Assembly: GCA_934621505.1 (NCBI GenBank)
Contig: CAKTUU010000001.1
Coordinates: forward strand, 186,001 to 250,000
Origin: an uncultured Clostridia bacterium
GTDB lineage: Bacteria > Bacillota > Clostridia > Christensenellales > Aristaeellaceae
Direction of reading: 5' to 3'
DNA: 64,000 nucleotides
Each line of letters starts with the position of its first letter. Positions within the stretch are counted from its first letter, which is position 1. The translations under genes were made by a program, and so were the position numbers. Below, one piece after another: positions 51,232-60,103 of the stretch. Below the pieces are notes generated by a model. It made no database searches. It was given only the letters and a program-made list of their open reading frames with translations, and was not told the origin of the DNA.

Positions 51232-51269
51232 AGGGTTGTTTATGGGAAAGGAAAGCGCGCACTGATCGT

Positions 51270-53735
51270 TTACGGCTGCCGGTTGGCCCTGCGGCGTCGC
51301 TGGGGCGCGGCCTCCGTGGGCGGGCTGGCAGGCTCTGCGGGAGTGGGTGCGGAAGGAACGGTCGCCGGCTCGGGTGCAGGCGCGGACTTTTCAGGACTGG
51401 CCGCCGGTTTGGGCGCTTGTTTCCTGCCCTTCGCCGCGTCGGTTTTGATGTGGAAGGTCACCTTGTAGGTTTTAGGCTCCTGATGCTCCACCTGAGTGTC
51501 CAGCGCGGTGTAGCAGCGGTTGCTTAGCGCCGCCGTCAGCATAAAGCGCAGCTTGCGCCAGGGGCTTTGCTTTTTGTAGAAGCGGCGGAAGATATCTCTG
51601 GCCCGTTCCATTTCCTTTACCCCGGCCTCCATGCCGCCGTAATCCACCAGGGACATCATGCGCCACAGGGGCGTAATGCCCACGGGGAAGGCCTTTTGCC
51701 GGTCCATGCGGCGGGCGAACAGCATGGGCGTTTCGCCGGGGCCGGGCTTGCGGCCGTTCAGCCGTACAAGGGTGGCGCAGGCGCTGCCGTAGACAAACAG
51801 CCGGTCGGTATCGGTATCCTTCTTTTTCGCCACGCGGTCCGGCATTCGCAGGTGAACGCGCACGGCCAGTCCCGCAATGGCCGCGGCAATCAGCAGCAGC
51901 CACCAGGGGAAGGGCGGCGGGTCGTCGTTGGGGTCGTTGTCCGTATTGTCCTCCGGGGTAGGATCCGGCTCGTCCTGATCCTGCGGCGGTTCCGGGCTGG
52001 GGGTGGGTTCGTCCTCCTCCTCCGGGGGCGGCGGCGTGGGACTGGGGGTAGGCTCGGGGCTGCTTTCCGGCTGCGTGTCGTTGTTATCCCGGTTTTGCTG
52101 GCTGGGGGTCGCGTCAAAGGGCACCCAGCCAAAGTTTTCAAAATAGACCTCCGTCCAGGCGTGGGCGTCCTTGCCGGTAACATAGGCAAAGCCGTCCGCC
52201 CCCGGCTGGGCCACAAAGCCCTCCACATAGCGGGCGGGCAGGCCCGCCATGCGGCACAGCACCGTCATGGCGCTGGCAAAGTAGGTGCAGTAGCCCTCCC
52301 GGCCCACATACAGGAAGTAGGTGACAAAGTCCTGGTTTTCCGGCGGGGTTTCCGGGGAGAGGGTATAGCGGTAATAGCGCTGCAGCTGCCGCATGATGGC
52401 GCAGGCCTTTTCATAAGGGGTGGACGCGCCGGAAACCATATTGGCCACATCGTCAAAGACCTTTTGCTCCATATGGCTGGGCAGCTGGGTATAGGTTTTG
52501 GCAATGGCGGCGTAATTGGGGTCGCCGGTCTGGGGCGTGGCGCTGATCAGCGCGCCCAGGGCGCTGTCGCCGCCCTCCAGAATGGGGGCGAACACGGTAT
52601 AGCGGTCGTCCCGGACCAAATCCCGGGTGATGAACAATTCGCTGGCGTCGTTAAAATAGGCCACCATGTCGCTTTGGGCGCTGAAGGACCGCAGGAACGC
52701 CGGGGCAAACACCGTAGACGTGGCGGTGTTTTGCATCTGCACGCTAATGGCCTGGCGGTCCAGCAGGGTACTGGCCCCCTGCACGCTGTCCGGCGGAAGG
52801 TTTTCCAAAAACACCTGCTGGCGCAGGCTGCGCCACCGGGGATTGACGTACAGATACCGCTTGCCGCCGGAGGTGTCCCGCCAGCTGCGGCCGGTATATT
52901 CATCCTTGGACACGGCCCGAAGCAGGGTGCGGCGGCTGGTTTTCACCGTCATCACCGGGTAATCACTGGGTTCGGCCTCGCCGCCCAGCTTGCCGCTGCC
53001 CATGGGGTAATAGCCGTAATTGCCCAGGGTAAACACGTTGCGCGGCTCGGTAAAGAACAGGTAATCGGTGATGGTTTGTTTCAGGTCCATGGCCTGCTCG
53101 TACAGCGGTTCCACCACCGTCTGACCGCTGGGCAGAATCAGCATGGCCAGCACGCACACAGCCGCCGCCATGGGCAGCACCTCAAACAGGTTGATTTTTT
53201 CGTGCGAGGTCTGGCTGATCAGTAGCAGCAGCGCCACCAGCGCGCCCAGGCAGGCCCACAGATACTGGGCCTTGCCCAGGCTCCACATGCCAAACAGGGT
53301 CAGCACCACCACAATGGTAGCGGGCATGAAGCCCACGCTTTTGCTGGTAAAGGCGTAGCTGATGACCGCCAGCAGGGTGGCCAGGGTCACCGCGATTTCC
53401 GTGGCAAACAGCGGCGCGGCGGTGGGAACGCTGCTGAAAAACAGGGAAATGGCCTTCAGCGCCTCAAACGCCATGCCGAACAGGCCCCAATTGGGCAAAA
53501 GCAGCTGAACCAGCGCCACAGCGCCCGCGCAGGCGGCCAGCGCCAGCCGTCCCCGCTTCAGGGACCCCAGCACCATAAACAGCGCCAGCAGCGCCGCGCT
53601 GATGAAAATGCCCAGCCACAATTGGCTTTGCGCGCCGAAGGTAAACATCAGCGGCACCAGCAGGCCCATGCACAGCAGGAGGCTGACCATCAGCCGGGAA
53701 AGCCGTTCGTTGGTGAGAAAGGGAAGTTTTTTCAT
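51270..53735 (-). CDS. Transglutaminase-like membrane protein (TgpA-type)
   Basis: 821 residues; AAAGGAGG precedes the ATG. About six or seven N-terminal helices are followed by an extracytoplasmic transglutaminase domain: Cys near 483 in GYCTYFAS, His in DAHAWTEVYF and Asp in VPFDATPSQ. Next come a Pro/Glu-rich linker, one helix and a C-terminal region. The tail after residue 780 is Ala/Pro/Lys-rich. The MoxR-DUF58-transglutaminase trio is a known cluster whose membrane enzyme may process envelope proteins. It lies 30 bp after the DUF58 gene. Confidence 0.9.
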   Translation of the reverse strand: MKKLPFLTNERLSRLMVSLLLCMGLLVPLMFTFGAQSQLWLGIFISAALLALFMVLGSLKRGRLALAACAGAVALVQLLLPNWGLFGMAFEALKAISLFFSSVPTAAPLFATEIAVTLATLLAVISYAFTSKSVGFMPATIVVVLTLFGMWSLGKAQYLWACLGALVALLLLISQTSHEKINLFEVLPMAAAVCVLAMLILPSGQTVVEPLYEQAMDLKQTITDYLFFTEPRNVFTLGNYGYYPMGSGKLGGEAEPSDYPVMTVKTSRRTLLRAVSKDEYTGRSWRDTSGGKRYLYVNPRWRSLRQQVFLENLPPDSVQGASTLLDRQAISVQMQNTATSTVFAPAFLRSFSAQSDMVAYFNDASELFITRDLVRDDRYTVFAPILEGGDSALGALISATPQTGDPNYAAIAKTYTQLPSHMEQKVFDDVANMVSGASTPYEKACAIMRQLQRYYRYTLSPETPPENQDFVTYFLYVGREGYCTYFASAMTVLCRMAGLPARYVEGFVAQPGADGFAYVTGKDAHAWTEVYFENFGWVPFDATPSQQNRDNNDTQPESSPEPTPSPTPPPPEEEDEPTPSPEPPQDQDEPDPTPEDNTDNDPNDDPPPFPWWLLLIAAAIAGLAVRVHLRMPDRVAKKKDTDTDRLFVYGSACATLVRLNGRKPGPGETPMLFARRMDRQKAFPVGITPLWRMMSLVDYGGMEAGVKEMERARDIFRRFYKKQSPWRKLRFMLTAALSNRCYTALDTQVEHQEPKTYKVTFHIKTDAAKGRKQAPKPAASPEKSAPAPEPATVPSAPTPAEPASPPTEAAPQRRRRANRQP

Positions 53736-53765
53736 GGTCTGGCCTCCTTTCCGCGAAAAATGAAA

Positions 53766-54926
53766 TCAGCTGCCGGAGGGGGTAACGTAGTTTACCTCCA
53801 CGGCGGCCTGCTGCAATTTGGCGACCAGCGGAGCCGTCTCCGGGTCGTCCGCCACAAAGGTAACCAGGTACAGCCGCACATTGGGACCCATGCGCTTCAT
53901 GCGCACAATCAAATCGCACAGGGGAGAGGTCATGCGGGTGGTAATAATCACCACCGCGCCGGTTTTGCGCAGCTCGGCCAGCTGCATCATCACCACCCGC
54001 TCAAACTGCTCGGTTTCATTAAAGGTGCAGCGGGCCAGCTCCTCCAGCAGCACCGGCAGCCCCATGCGGCTGGAATATTCCATGGGCCGGTCGCCCACCA
54101 GCGGCATACGCACCGGGTTATCCTGCCGGATTTGGCAGGCCACCACGCTGGCGGCGGTTTCCAGCAGGGCGTCGCACAGGAAGGGGCGACGGTCCTCCGG
54201 CAGGCCGGGGCTGAGCAGCGGCGGAGAGGTATCCAGCAGCACCAGCGCGTCCGGCAGGGCGGGCTCCTCAAACTGGCGCACCATGATTTCCCGCTTGCGG
54301 GCGCTCATTTTCCAGTGAATGCGTTTCAGCGGGTCGCCCTGCTGATAGGCGCGGATATCCGCCGGGCTGGAGGGGTCCTCCATAGCCCGCTTCATGGTTT
54401 CCACGCCCATATCGCCGGCGGCGAAGGTCAGGGGCTCCACCTCAAAGGGCACAGGCAGCACCAGCAGCTCCTGTCCGCTGGTATCCGGCTGGCGGTCGTG
54501 CTTGAAAAAGCCGAACACATCGCTGACGGTATAGCTTTCCATGCCGGGGAACATGGCCCCCACATGGTCGGCCGCGAATTTATGCACCACCCGCTGGCGG
54601 CGTTTGCCCAGCTGGGTCAGGTGAATGGTGCCCGCCGGGGTATTGCTGGTGGCGCGCATGTGCAGGGCCACCGGCGCGATGGGCAAAAAGCCCTTATGGC
54701 TGACGGCGATTTCCATGCTGACCACATCGCCCCGGTTGACCTTCTGGCCGCTGAGGCCGCTGGACACCTGGATGGTTTTTTCGGCGGAATGCACGCTGAG
54801 CAGGGAAAAGACCCAGGCCAGGGCGATAATGATGGAAATGAGCAGATAGGTGCGGTTGCCCATGGACAGGGCGCAAAGGAGGAAGAAGGCAAAGCAGATG
54901 CCAAGGGTCAGGTTGGCGTGCTTCAA
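53766..54926 (-). CDS. DUF58-domain membrane protein
   Basis: 386 residues. I choose a TTG start at 54926: AAAGGAGG lies 10 bp upstream and the encoded N-terminus KHANLTLGICFAFFLLCAL is a natural first helix, with no ATG before residue 22. A second helix follows at about 28-44. The DUF58 signature is RIHWKMSAR with PADIRAYQQGDPL just before it. The following VWA-like region has DALVLLDTSPPL. It probably works with the MoxR ATPase upstream and the transglutaminase protein downstream. Confidence 0.88.
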   Translation of the reverse strand: MKHANLTLGICFAFFLLCALSMGNRTYLLISIIIALAWVFSLLSVHSAEKTIQVSSGLSGQKVNRGDVVSMEIAVSHKGFLPIAPVALHMRATSNTPAGTIHLTQLGKRRQRVVHKFAADHVGAMFPGMESYTVSDVFGFFKHDRQPDTSGQELLVLPVPFEVEPLTFAAGDMGVETMKRAMEDPSSPADIRAYQQGDPLKRIHWKMSARKREIMVRQFEEPALPDALVLLDTSPPLLSPGLPEDRRPFLCDALLETAASVVACQIRQDNPVRMPLVGDRPMEYSSRMGLPVLLEELARCTFNETEQFERVVMMQLAELRKTGAVVIITTRMTSPLCDLIVRMKRMGPNVRLYLVTFVADDPETAPLVAKLQQAAVEVNYVTPSGS

Positions 54927-55628
54927 GGGGTGGGTTCCTCCTTTCTTTGAGCTTTCAAAATAAAATAGGGGTTTTCCGCCGGGGGCGGAGGGGGTGCGCT
55001 TGCGGAAGGCTGTTTCCGCGGAACAGGTGCAAAGGGCGCTATGCGCCCCTTTGCACACCCCGCACCTGCTTTTTCTCAAAAAAGCAGGCAAAAAGGTGCG
55101 ACACGCGCGTCCGGTAGAAATCCCTGCTCGGCCTAAATCCGGCATTCGCCGGCTTTAGGCTGCGCCCCTGCGGCGGTGTCCTCGGGGCTTGGCTCGCAAG
55201 CGAGCCCTCGATGATTGCCCATTTTGGGGCTGCGGGGGCGCATATCCGCTTGGGTGGTGATGGAATTGGGTGTGCCTTTGGGGCTAGAGTTACTACGATG
55301 CGCCCTGATCCTTGCCCCAAAAGGGCGGGGGATTTCTGCCTCCCGCGCTACCGTCGCGGGGGACGTGGGCGCGGGTTGGGTTTACTAAGATACGGTGTAA
55401 GCAAAGTTGGCTTCGTCAGCATGGGTTTCCTGTCCCTCCCCTATGGGGAGGTGGCCCTTTAGGGCCGGAGGGGCGGTAACTTTACGACAGCCAAGCATGG
55501 CGGGTCGAGGGAAGCCTAGTTATTCGACAGCGCGGCTGTGGTGGGGATGGGACCCGCCACATTGCCGCGCGGCACACGAGTATGTGGGTTCTTAAGCACA
55601 GACGCCTCCTCAGAGGCGGATGTGCGCC
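54927..55628. other. 700-bp non-coding hairpin cluster splitting the MoxR-DUF58 pair
   Basis: No gene is recognised. Stem-loops include CAGGTGCAAAGG...CCTTTGCAC at 55024-55068, CCTGCTTTTT/AAAAAGCAGG at 55065-55088, GCCTAAATCCGGC/GCCGGCTTTAGGC at 55132-55161, GGCTCGC/GCGAGCC at about 55190-55206, and CCTCCCC/GGGGAGG at 55435-55451 followed at once by GGCCCTTTAGGGCC. The end is an F2 relative. Confidence 0.8.
55521..55628 (-). repeat. F2 repeat, solitary inverted copy
   Basis: On the minus strand it resembles the 4.7-5.15 kb array: CGCGCGGC, GGCGGGTCCCATCCCC and CAGCCGCGCTGTCGAATA recur in order. It is preceded by the CGCCTCTGAGGAGGCG hairpin module found at 29221-29268. It ends against the moxR stop codon. 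Confidence 0.7.
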
Positions 55629-56576
55629 CTATTGAAGGCGCAGGGGCACGGGCACGTTTTCTACCACGGCGATCAGCACCCGCTCGGCGGAGATGCCCTT
55701 CATTTTAGCGTCGGGGCTCAGGCTGACGCGGTGCGCCAGCACGGGCAGCACCATGCGCTGCACATCCTCAGGCAGGATGTAGTCCCGGTCGTTCAGCAGG
55801 GCGCAGGCCTGCGCGCCGCGGGTCAGGGCGATGGCGCCGCGGGTGGACACGCCCAGCTGCAGGCTGGGATGGGTACGGGTCATGGCGGCGATGCTGGCGA
55901 TATAGTGCCGCACCTCCTTGGAGCAGTACACCGTGCCCACCATATCCTGCAAGGCGATAATATCCTTGGCGGAGCATACGGGGGTCAGGCTGGCCTGGGG
56001 CTTGACCGTGCCAGAAAAGCGCTCCAGCACCGCCATTTCTTCCTCCAGGGTGGGATAACCCATGGAAATGCGCAGGAAGAAACGGTCCATCTGGGCCTCG
56101 GGCAGGGGATAGGTGCCCACAAACTCCGACGGGTTCTGGGTGGCCAGAACCATAAAGGGCTTGGGCAGGGGATGGGTCACGCCGTCCACCGTCACCTGGT
56201 ATTCCTCCATGACCTCCAGCAGAGCGCTTTGGGTTTTGGGGGAGGTACGGTTGATTTCGTCCGCCAGGGCGATCTGGCACATGATCGCGCCCGGGTGAAA
56301 CTCCATCTCGCCGGTTTTGAAATTGACCATGGTAAAGCCGGTTACATCGCTGGGCACCACGTCCGGGGTAAACTGGATGCGGTTAAAGCTGCAATCCAGC
56401 GATTTGGCCAGAGCGCTGGCCAGGGTGGTTTTGCCGGTTCCGGGCACGTCCTCAATCAGCACATGGCCCTTGCACATCAGCGCAATCAACAGCAGCTCAA
56501 TCACTTCGTCCTTACCGACGATGACCTTGCCGATATTTTGCTTCAGGGAGGTGATAACCTGACGGGGGTTGAGCAT
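55629..56576 (-). CDS. MoxR-family AAA+ ATPase
   Basis: 315 residues. Walker A is VPGTGKTT, Walker B ALADEINR, with TQNPSEFVGTYPLPEAQMDRF and the sensor region typical of MoxR. These ATPases act as chaperones for VWA-domain partners, here likely the DUF58 protein. A consensus promoter lies upstream. Unlike the usual tight operon, 700 bp of hairpin-rich DNA separate it from the DUF58 gene. Confidence 0.92.
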   Translation of the reverse strand: MLNPRQVITSLKQNIGKVIVGKDEVIELLLIALMCKGHVLIEDVPGTGKTTLASALAKSLDCSFNRIQFTPDVVPSDVTGFTMVNFKTGEMEFHPGAIMCQIALADEINRTSPKTQSALLEVMEEYQVTVDGVTHPLPKPFMVLATQNPSEFVGTYPLPEAQMDRFFLRISMGYPTLEEEMAVLERFSGTVKPQASLTPVCSAKDIIALQDMVGTVYCSKEVRHYIASIAAMTRTHPSLQLGVSTRGAIALTRGAQACALLNDRDYILPEDVQRMVLPVLAHRVSLSPDAKMKGISAERVLIAVVENVPVPLRLQ

Positions 56577-56625
56577 TTAAACGCCTCTTCTCTGCAAATC
56601 GCTTGGGAAAACCTCATACCAAATT

Positions 56626-56654
56626 ATTATAACGGATGGGTTTCACCTTTACAA
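56626..56654 (-). promoter_or_regulatory. Promoter of moxR
   Basis: Minus strand: TTGTAA, 17 bp, TATAAT, about 50 bp before the start codon. Confidence 0.75.
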
Positions 56655-56675
56655 GTATGTGACAAATGTTTTACG

Positions 56676-57545
56676 TTACGGGTCGTCTTTGGTCAGCTGA
56701 TATACATACCAGTCGTCCCCGTCGGTTTCCATCACCACATCCCCTTCGCCGGACAAAAAGTAAGGCACGCCGCGGTTTTCGGCCTGAACGATGGAGGCGT
56801 GGGCCTTGGAGCGGATGTTGGTCAGCAGGACTGCCTCCGGGGAAACGGCCTTCCAGAATTCGGTGGTCATGGCGGTAATGCCGTGGTGAGGGGCCTTGAC
56901 AATATCCGCGTCCAGCACGCCTTCCGGCAGGCTGCGGGCCATCCAGGTCTGGGTTTTGCCGATAATATCCGCCGTCAGCAGCAGCACCGCGTCCCCAAAC
57001 TGCACCCGGGCCACCATGGATTTGGCGTTGGTGGTTTCCCCATCCTCCTGCCGGTACAGGGTTATAACCGCCTCGCCCAGCAGCAGTTCGTCCCCGCTGA
57101 ACACCTGCTGCACGGGAATGTTCATGCGCCGGGCCTGGGCCACGGTGTTGGCGTGCCGGATATAAATTTTTTCCGCGTATTCGGTATAGGGGGTCAGATA
57201 GGCGCCGGCGGTAAAGCCGTAGCGCATCAGCCAGTACAGGCCGGAAATATGGTCCTCGTGGTAATGGGTATTCAGCAGGTATTTAAAATGGGTAATGCCC
57301 CGGGCACGCACGCTGTCCCGCAGATAGGCGCGATAGGGCTCCGAGCCGCCGTCCACCATCATGCTTTCGCCGCCGCATTCCAGCAGCAGGCAGTCGCTTT
57401 GGGCGGTGTTAAAGGCGGTCAGGCGCAGCAGCGGGCACTGGTTCCAGTTTTCCCGCGGCTTTTCAAAATACACCTGCGCCTGAGCGCTGAAAACGCACAG
57501 CGCCAGCAAAAACGCCAGCGCCGCGCAAGCCATTCGTTTTTTCAT
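56676..57545 (-). CDS. Secreted metallo-beta-lactamase-fold hydrolase (ComEC-C-terminal-like)
   Basis: 289 residues from ATG 57545, which makes TAATG with the rapZ stop. A signal peptide (MKKRMACAALAFLLALCVFSAQA) leads into an MBL domain with LNTHYHEDHISG (HxHxDH), VAPHHG-type KAPHHGI and LLTADI. The layout is that of the C-terminal nuclease-like domain of ComEC, but here as a stand-alone exported protein. Substrates could be DNA or another phosphodiester; none is proven. Confidence 0.85.
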   Translation of the reverse strand: MKKRMACAALAFLLALCVFSAQAQVYFEKPRENWNQCPLLRLTAFNTAQSDCLLLECGGESMMVDGGSEPYRAYLRDSVRARGITHFKYLLNTHYHEDHISGLYWLMRYGFTAGAYLTPYTEYAEKIYIRHANTVAQARRMNIPVQQVFSGDELLLGEAVITLYRQEDGETTNAKSMVARVQFGDAVLLLTADIIGKTQTWMARSLPEGVLDADIVKAPHHGITAMTTEFWKAVSPEAVLLTNIRSKAHASIVQAENRGVPYFLSGEGDVVMETDGDDWYVYQLTKDDP

Positions 57546-58456
57546 TACGGTTCGCCCTTTTGGTACTCGCTGCGGGCCTCCCAGTGGGCCTGCTCCAAAG
57601 CGATGTCCCGGTGATTGACGGTGGTGCGGTAGCCCAGGGCGGCCAGATGATCGCTTATATACTGGGCAATGGCCACGCTGCGGTGCGCGCCGCCGGTGCA
57701 GCCGATGGCGATAACCAGGCGGTGCTTGCCCTCGTTGATGTAATTGGGCAGAAGAAAGGCAAGCATGTCCATGCACTTGGTCAAAAATTCCTGGGTGACC
57801 GGGTGGTTCAGCACAAAATCCCGCACATTCTGATCCAGCCCGGTGTGGTGGCCCAGCTCGGGAATGTAGAAGGGATTGGGCAGAAAGCGCACGTCAAACA
57901 CCAGATCCCCCTCCCGGGGGATGCCCCGCTTAAAGCCGAAGCTGAGAATTTCCACCCGCAGGGAGGGCTGGCTGCCCGCCCCCTGCACCAGGTCGCTGAG
58001 CAGCTTTTGCAGGGCGCGGGGCTTCAGGCCGGTGGTATCAATCAGGTGGTTGGCGGTTTCCCGAAGGGGCTGCAGGCGGCTGCGTTCCTCGCGTATAGCG
58101 TCCTGCAGGGTGTAGCCCTCGCTGCTGAGGGGATGGTCCCGCCGGGTTTCCTTGTAGCGGTTCACCAGCACATCGTCCGACGCTTCAATAAACAGCGTTT
58201 CAATCTGAAAGCCCACCAGCCTCGCCTCGTCGATAATGCGGGTAACGGCCTTGGCGTCAAAAAACTCGCCGCTGCGCACGTCCGCCGCGATGGCGATCAG
58301 CGGATTATGCAAATTGGCTCCCTGACAGGCCTCCATAAAAGGCACCAGCATCATGGGGGGCAGGTTGTCCACACACAGGGCCCCCAAATCCTCCAGATGG
58401 CGAATGGCAACGGTTTTGCCCGCGCCGCTCATGCCCGTTAAAATCAAAAACTGCAT
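57545..58456 (-). CDS. rapZ: RNase adapter RapZ / nucleotide-binding YvcJ
   Basis: 303 residues. Walker A is GMSGAGKT at residues 8-15, then VDNLPP, and the C-terminal GCTGGAHRSVAIAQ that binds the metabolite or RNA. In Gram-negatives RapZ guides RNase E to GlmZ; in Bacillus the homologue YvcJ binds GTP. It starts 24 bp after murB. In most Firmicutes yvcK and whiA follow; here an exported MBL protein follows instead. Confidence 0.95.
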   Translation of the reverse strand: MQFLILTGMSGAGKTVAIRHLEDLGALCVDNLPPMMLVPFMEACQGANLHNPLIAIAADVRSGEFFDAKAVTRIIDEARLVGFQIETLFIEASDDVLVNRYKETRRDHPLSSEGYTLQDAIREERSRLQPLRETANHLIDTTGLKPRALQKLLSDLVQGAGSQPSLRVEILSFGFKRGIPREGDLVFDVRFLPNPFYIPELGHHTGLDQNVRDFVLNHPVTQEFLTKCMDMLAFLLPNYINEGKHRLVIAIGCTGGAHRSVAIAQYISDHLAALGYRTTVNHRDIALEQAHWEARSEYQKGEP

Positions 58457-58480
58457 CAGGCTGTATCCTTCTTTCGTAAA

Positions 58481-59434
58481 TCAAATGATTTGAGACGGGT
58501 TCTCCTCTCCGATGATGCGCACCTCCGGCTCCAGCCGCACGCCGGTCTGGTCGAACACGGTTTTCTGCACATGGGCGATCAGCGCCAGATAATCCGCCGC
58601 GGTGCCCTGCCGGTCGTTTACCAGAAAGCCCGCGTGCAGGGTGGATACGCTGGCCCCGCCGACGCGCGCCCCCTTCAGGCCGCACTGCTCAATCAGCGTG
58701 CCCGCAAACTGCCCCTCCGGACGCTTGAAGGTGCTGCCGCAGCTGGGCAGCGTCAGGGGCTGCTTTTCCCGGCGGCGGGCGTTTAGTTCCCGCATGGCGG
58801 CGCGGATGGTGTCCCGGTCCCCGGGCTGCAGGGTTACGGTAACGGAGGCGGCCACGCAGGGCTGGGGCAGCTGGCTCAGCCTGCTGTGACGGTAGCTCAA
58901 ATCCAGCTCCTGAGCGGAAAAGGAAACGGTTTCTCCCGTGTGGGTCACAGCGGTAATGCCGGATACCACATCCTTCATTTCGCCGCCGTAGGCCCCGGCG
59001 TTCATATACACAGCGCCGCCCACCGTGCCGGGAATGCCGCCCGCAAATTCCAGACCGGTCAGGGCGGCGTCCGCCGCTCGGTTGGCCAGCTTTTGCAGCG
59101 GGGCCCCGGTCTGGGCGGTCAGGGCGAAGCGGCCGTCCGGCAGGGGGGCGGGCTCGCTGATTTCGGCAAACAAATCGCCCAGATGAATCACCAGTCCCCG
59201 AATGCCGCCGTCCCGGACCAGCAGGTTGCTGCCGTTGCCCAAAACCATCACAGGCACATCCAGCTCTCTGGCAATGGTAATGGCGGCGGACAGCTGCCGT
59301 CCATCGGCCACCTCCACCAGCACGTCCGCGGGGCCGCCCAGCCGCAGGGTGGTATAGCGGCTCATGGGCGCGTTTTGCAAAATCTGCTTTTGAGGAAAAG
59401 CCTGGGACAGGGCGTTCAGCAGATGCTCCGTCAT
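58481..59434 (-). CDS. murB: UDP-N-acetylenolpyruvoylglucosamine reductase
   Basis: 317 residues from ATG 59434 (GAGAGGGG upstream). FAD-binding motifs RYTTLRLGGPAD and GNGSNLLV are present, with GIPGTVGGAVYMNAGAYGGEM, the proton-donor Ser in SCGSTFKRP and the terminal EPEVRIIGE. This is a type IIb MurB. It reduces the enolpyruvyl group to make UDP-MurNAc. It is the first gene of the murB-rapZ-MBL operon. Confidence 0.96.
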   Translation of the reverse strand: MTEHLLNALSQAFPQKQILQNAPMSRYTTLRLGGPADVLVEVADGRQLSAAITIARELDVPVMVLGNGSNLLVRDGGIRGLVIHLGDLFAEISEPAPLPDGRFALTAQTGAPLQKLANRAADAALTGLEFAGGIPGTVGGAVYMNAGAYGGEMKDVVSGITAVTHTGETVSFSAQELDLSYRHSRLSQLPQPCVAASVTVTLQPGDRDTIRAAMRELNARRREKQPLTLPSCGSTFKRPEGQFAGTLIEQCGLKGARVGGASVSTLHAGFLVNDRQGTAADYLALIAHVQKTVFDQTGVRLEPEVRIIGEENPSQII

Positions 59435-59469
59435 AGCCGTCCCCTCTCTTTCTACAACCATTCTGAAAA

Positions 59470-59498
59470 ATTGTATCGCACTTCCTTCATGATGTCAA
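59470..59498 (-). promoter_or_regulatory. Promoter of the murB operon
   Basis: Minus strand: TTGACA, 17 bp, TACAAT, 36 bp before the start codon at 59434. Confidence 0.85.
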
Positions 59499-59579
59499 AG
59501 AAAAGCGCGGGTTATGATATGCAAATTTTACAAAAAGAAATGCGCGGGGAAAAGGCTTTCCGCGCGCAATAACAGTAAA

Positions 59580-59870
59580 TCAGTCGCCGTAGAAGGGGCT
59601 TTCCGCAAGCCCCTCAACGGCAATGATCAGGGTTTCCAGAGCCTGATAGGTCAGGTCGTAATCAAAATCACCGATCACATCGTCATGGTGCATTTCCTTC
59701 GGCCAATGGCCGCCGGTCTGGTCCGTGCCGCGAAAGCACACGTTGACCGAATCGATACCCGCCGTGTGAAAAGAGTCGTGGTCGCTGTCTCCATGGTGGC
59801 GCACGCCGCAGTAGGTTATATCCAGATCCTCCGGCGAATAGCCGCCATGATCCTGGCGGGCCTGAAGCAT
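59580..59870 (-). pseudogene. C-terminal remnant of an M28-type zinc aminopeptidase
   Basis: The 96 codons end like an M28 peptidase: GDSDHDSFHTAGIDSVNVC (metal-binding SDH) and EMHHDDVIGDFDYD (last His, DxID-like), then a helix. The whole N-terminal two thirds, including the first metal ligands, is missing. The frame opens just beside the riboswitch promoter, and no ribosome binding site precedes the Met. It is probably a decayed or truncated gene. Confidence 0.65.
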
Positions 59871-59899
59871 GGCCGCCTGTCCGCCGCAAGCAAAAATCC

Positions 59900-59928
59900 T
59901 TGACAGGGCGGCGGGATTGTGTTATTGT
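59900..59928 (+). promoter_or_regulatory. Promoter of the riboswitch/antiporter transcript
   Basis: TTGACA, 17 bp, TATTGT, about 10 bp before the riboswitch aptamer. Confidence 0.75.
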
Positions 59929-59936
59929 CTTTTCCT

Positions 59937-60072
59937 GTTAAAGGGGAGTAGTTGTGAAGTCATGGTCAACAGCTCCCGGCCCGCGGGCCGGTGGCCATGC
60001 GCCTAGCCGATAGGTAATGAGACTTTTAGCACATCACGGGAAGTGGACGTGCGAAAAGGTCTCTTTTTTTGT
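59937..60072 (+). promoter_or_regulatory. yybP-ykoY (Mn2+) riboswitch with terminator expression platform
   Basis: The aptamer begins TTAAAGGGGAGTAG and has GTCAACA, a GC-rich stem (CCGGCCCG/CGGGCCGG) and TAATGAGACTTTTA at the 3' end, the conserved blocks of the yybP-ykoY class. The 3' strand GAGACTTTTAGCAC can instead pair with GTGCGAAAAGGTCTC, which is followed by seven T. This would form a terminator when no ligand holds the aptamer together. It should therefore be a transcriptional on-switch. The class senses Mn2+. Confidence 0.85.
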
Positions 60073-60103
60073 ACCGTCCCTTCCCAAAGCAGGAGGAAGG
60101 ATC

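Larger units (their letters stand above)
50812..51269. other. 458-bp hairpin-rich intergenic region between convergent genes
   Basis: Holds stem-loops at 50849-50876 (probable terminator), 50889-50907 (TTTTCGGC/GCCGAAAA) and 50986-51000 (GGGGCTTTGGCCCC), then F1 copy C at 51016-51231. No gene was recognised. Confidence 0.8.

Noticed and set aside
50812..51269. Small coding gene between the convergent wbpE-like and transglutaminase genes
   Set aside because: Short open frames here overlap hairpins and the F1 element, lack ribosome binding sites, and share sequence with non-coding copies elsewhere.
54927..55628. Structured riboswitch or large ncRNA upstream of the DUF58 gene
   Set aside because: The stem-loops are independent palindromes, partly shared with other intergenic sites. 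I see no known aptamer core, though an unknown RNA cannot be excluded by reading alone.
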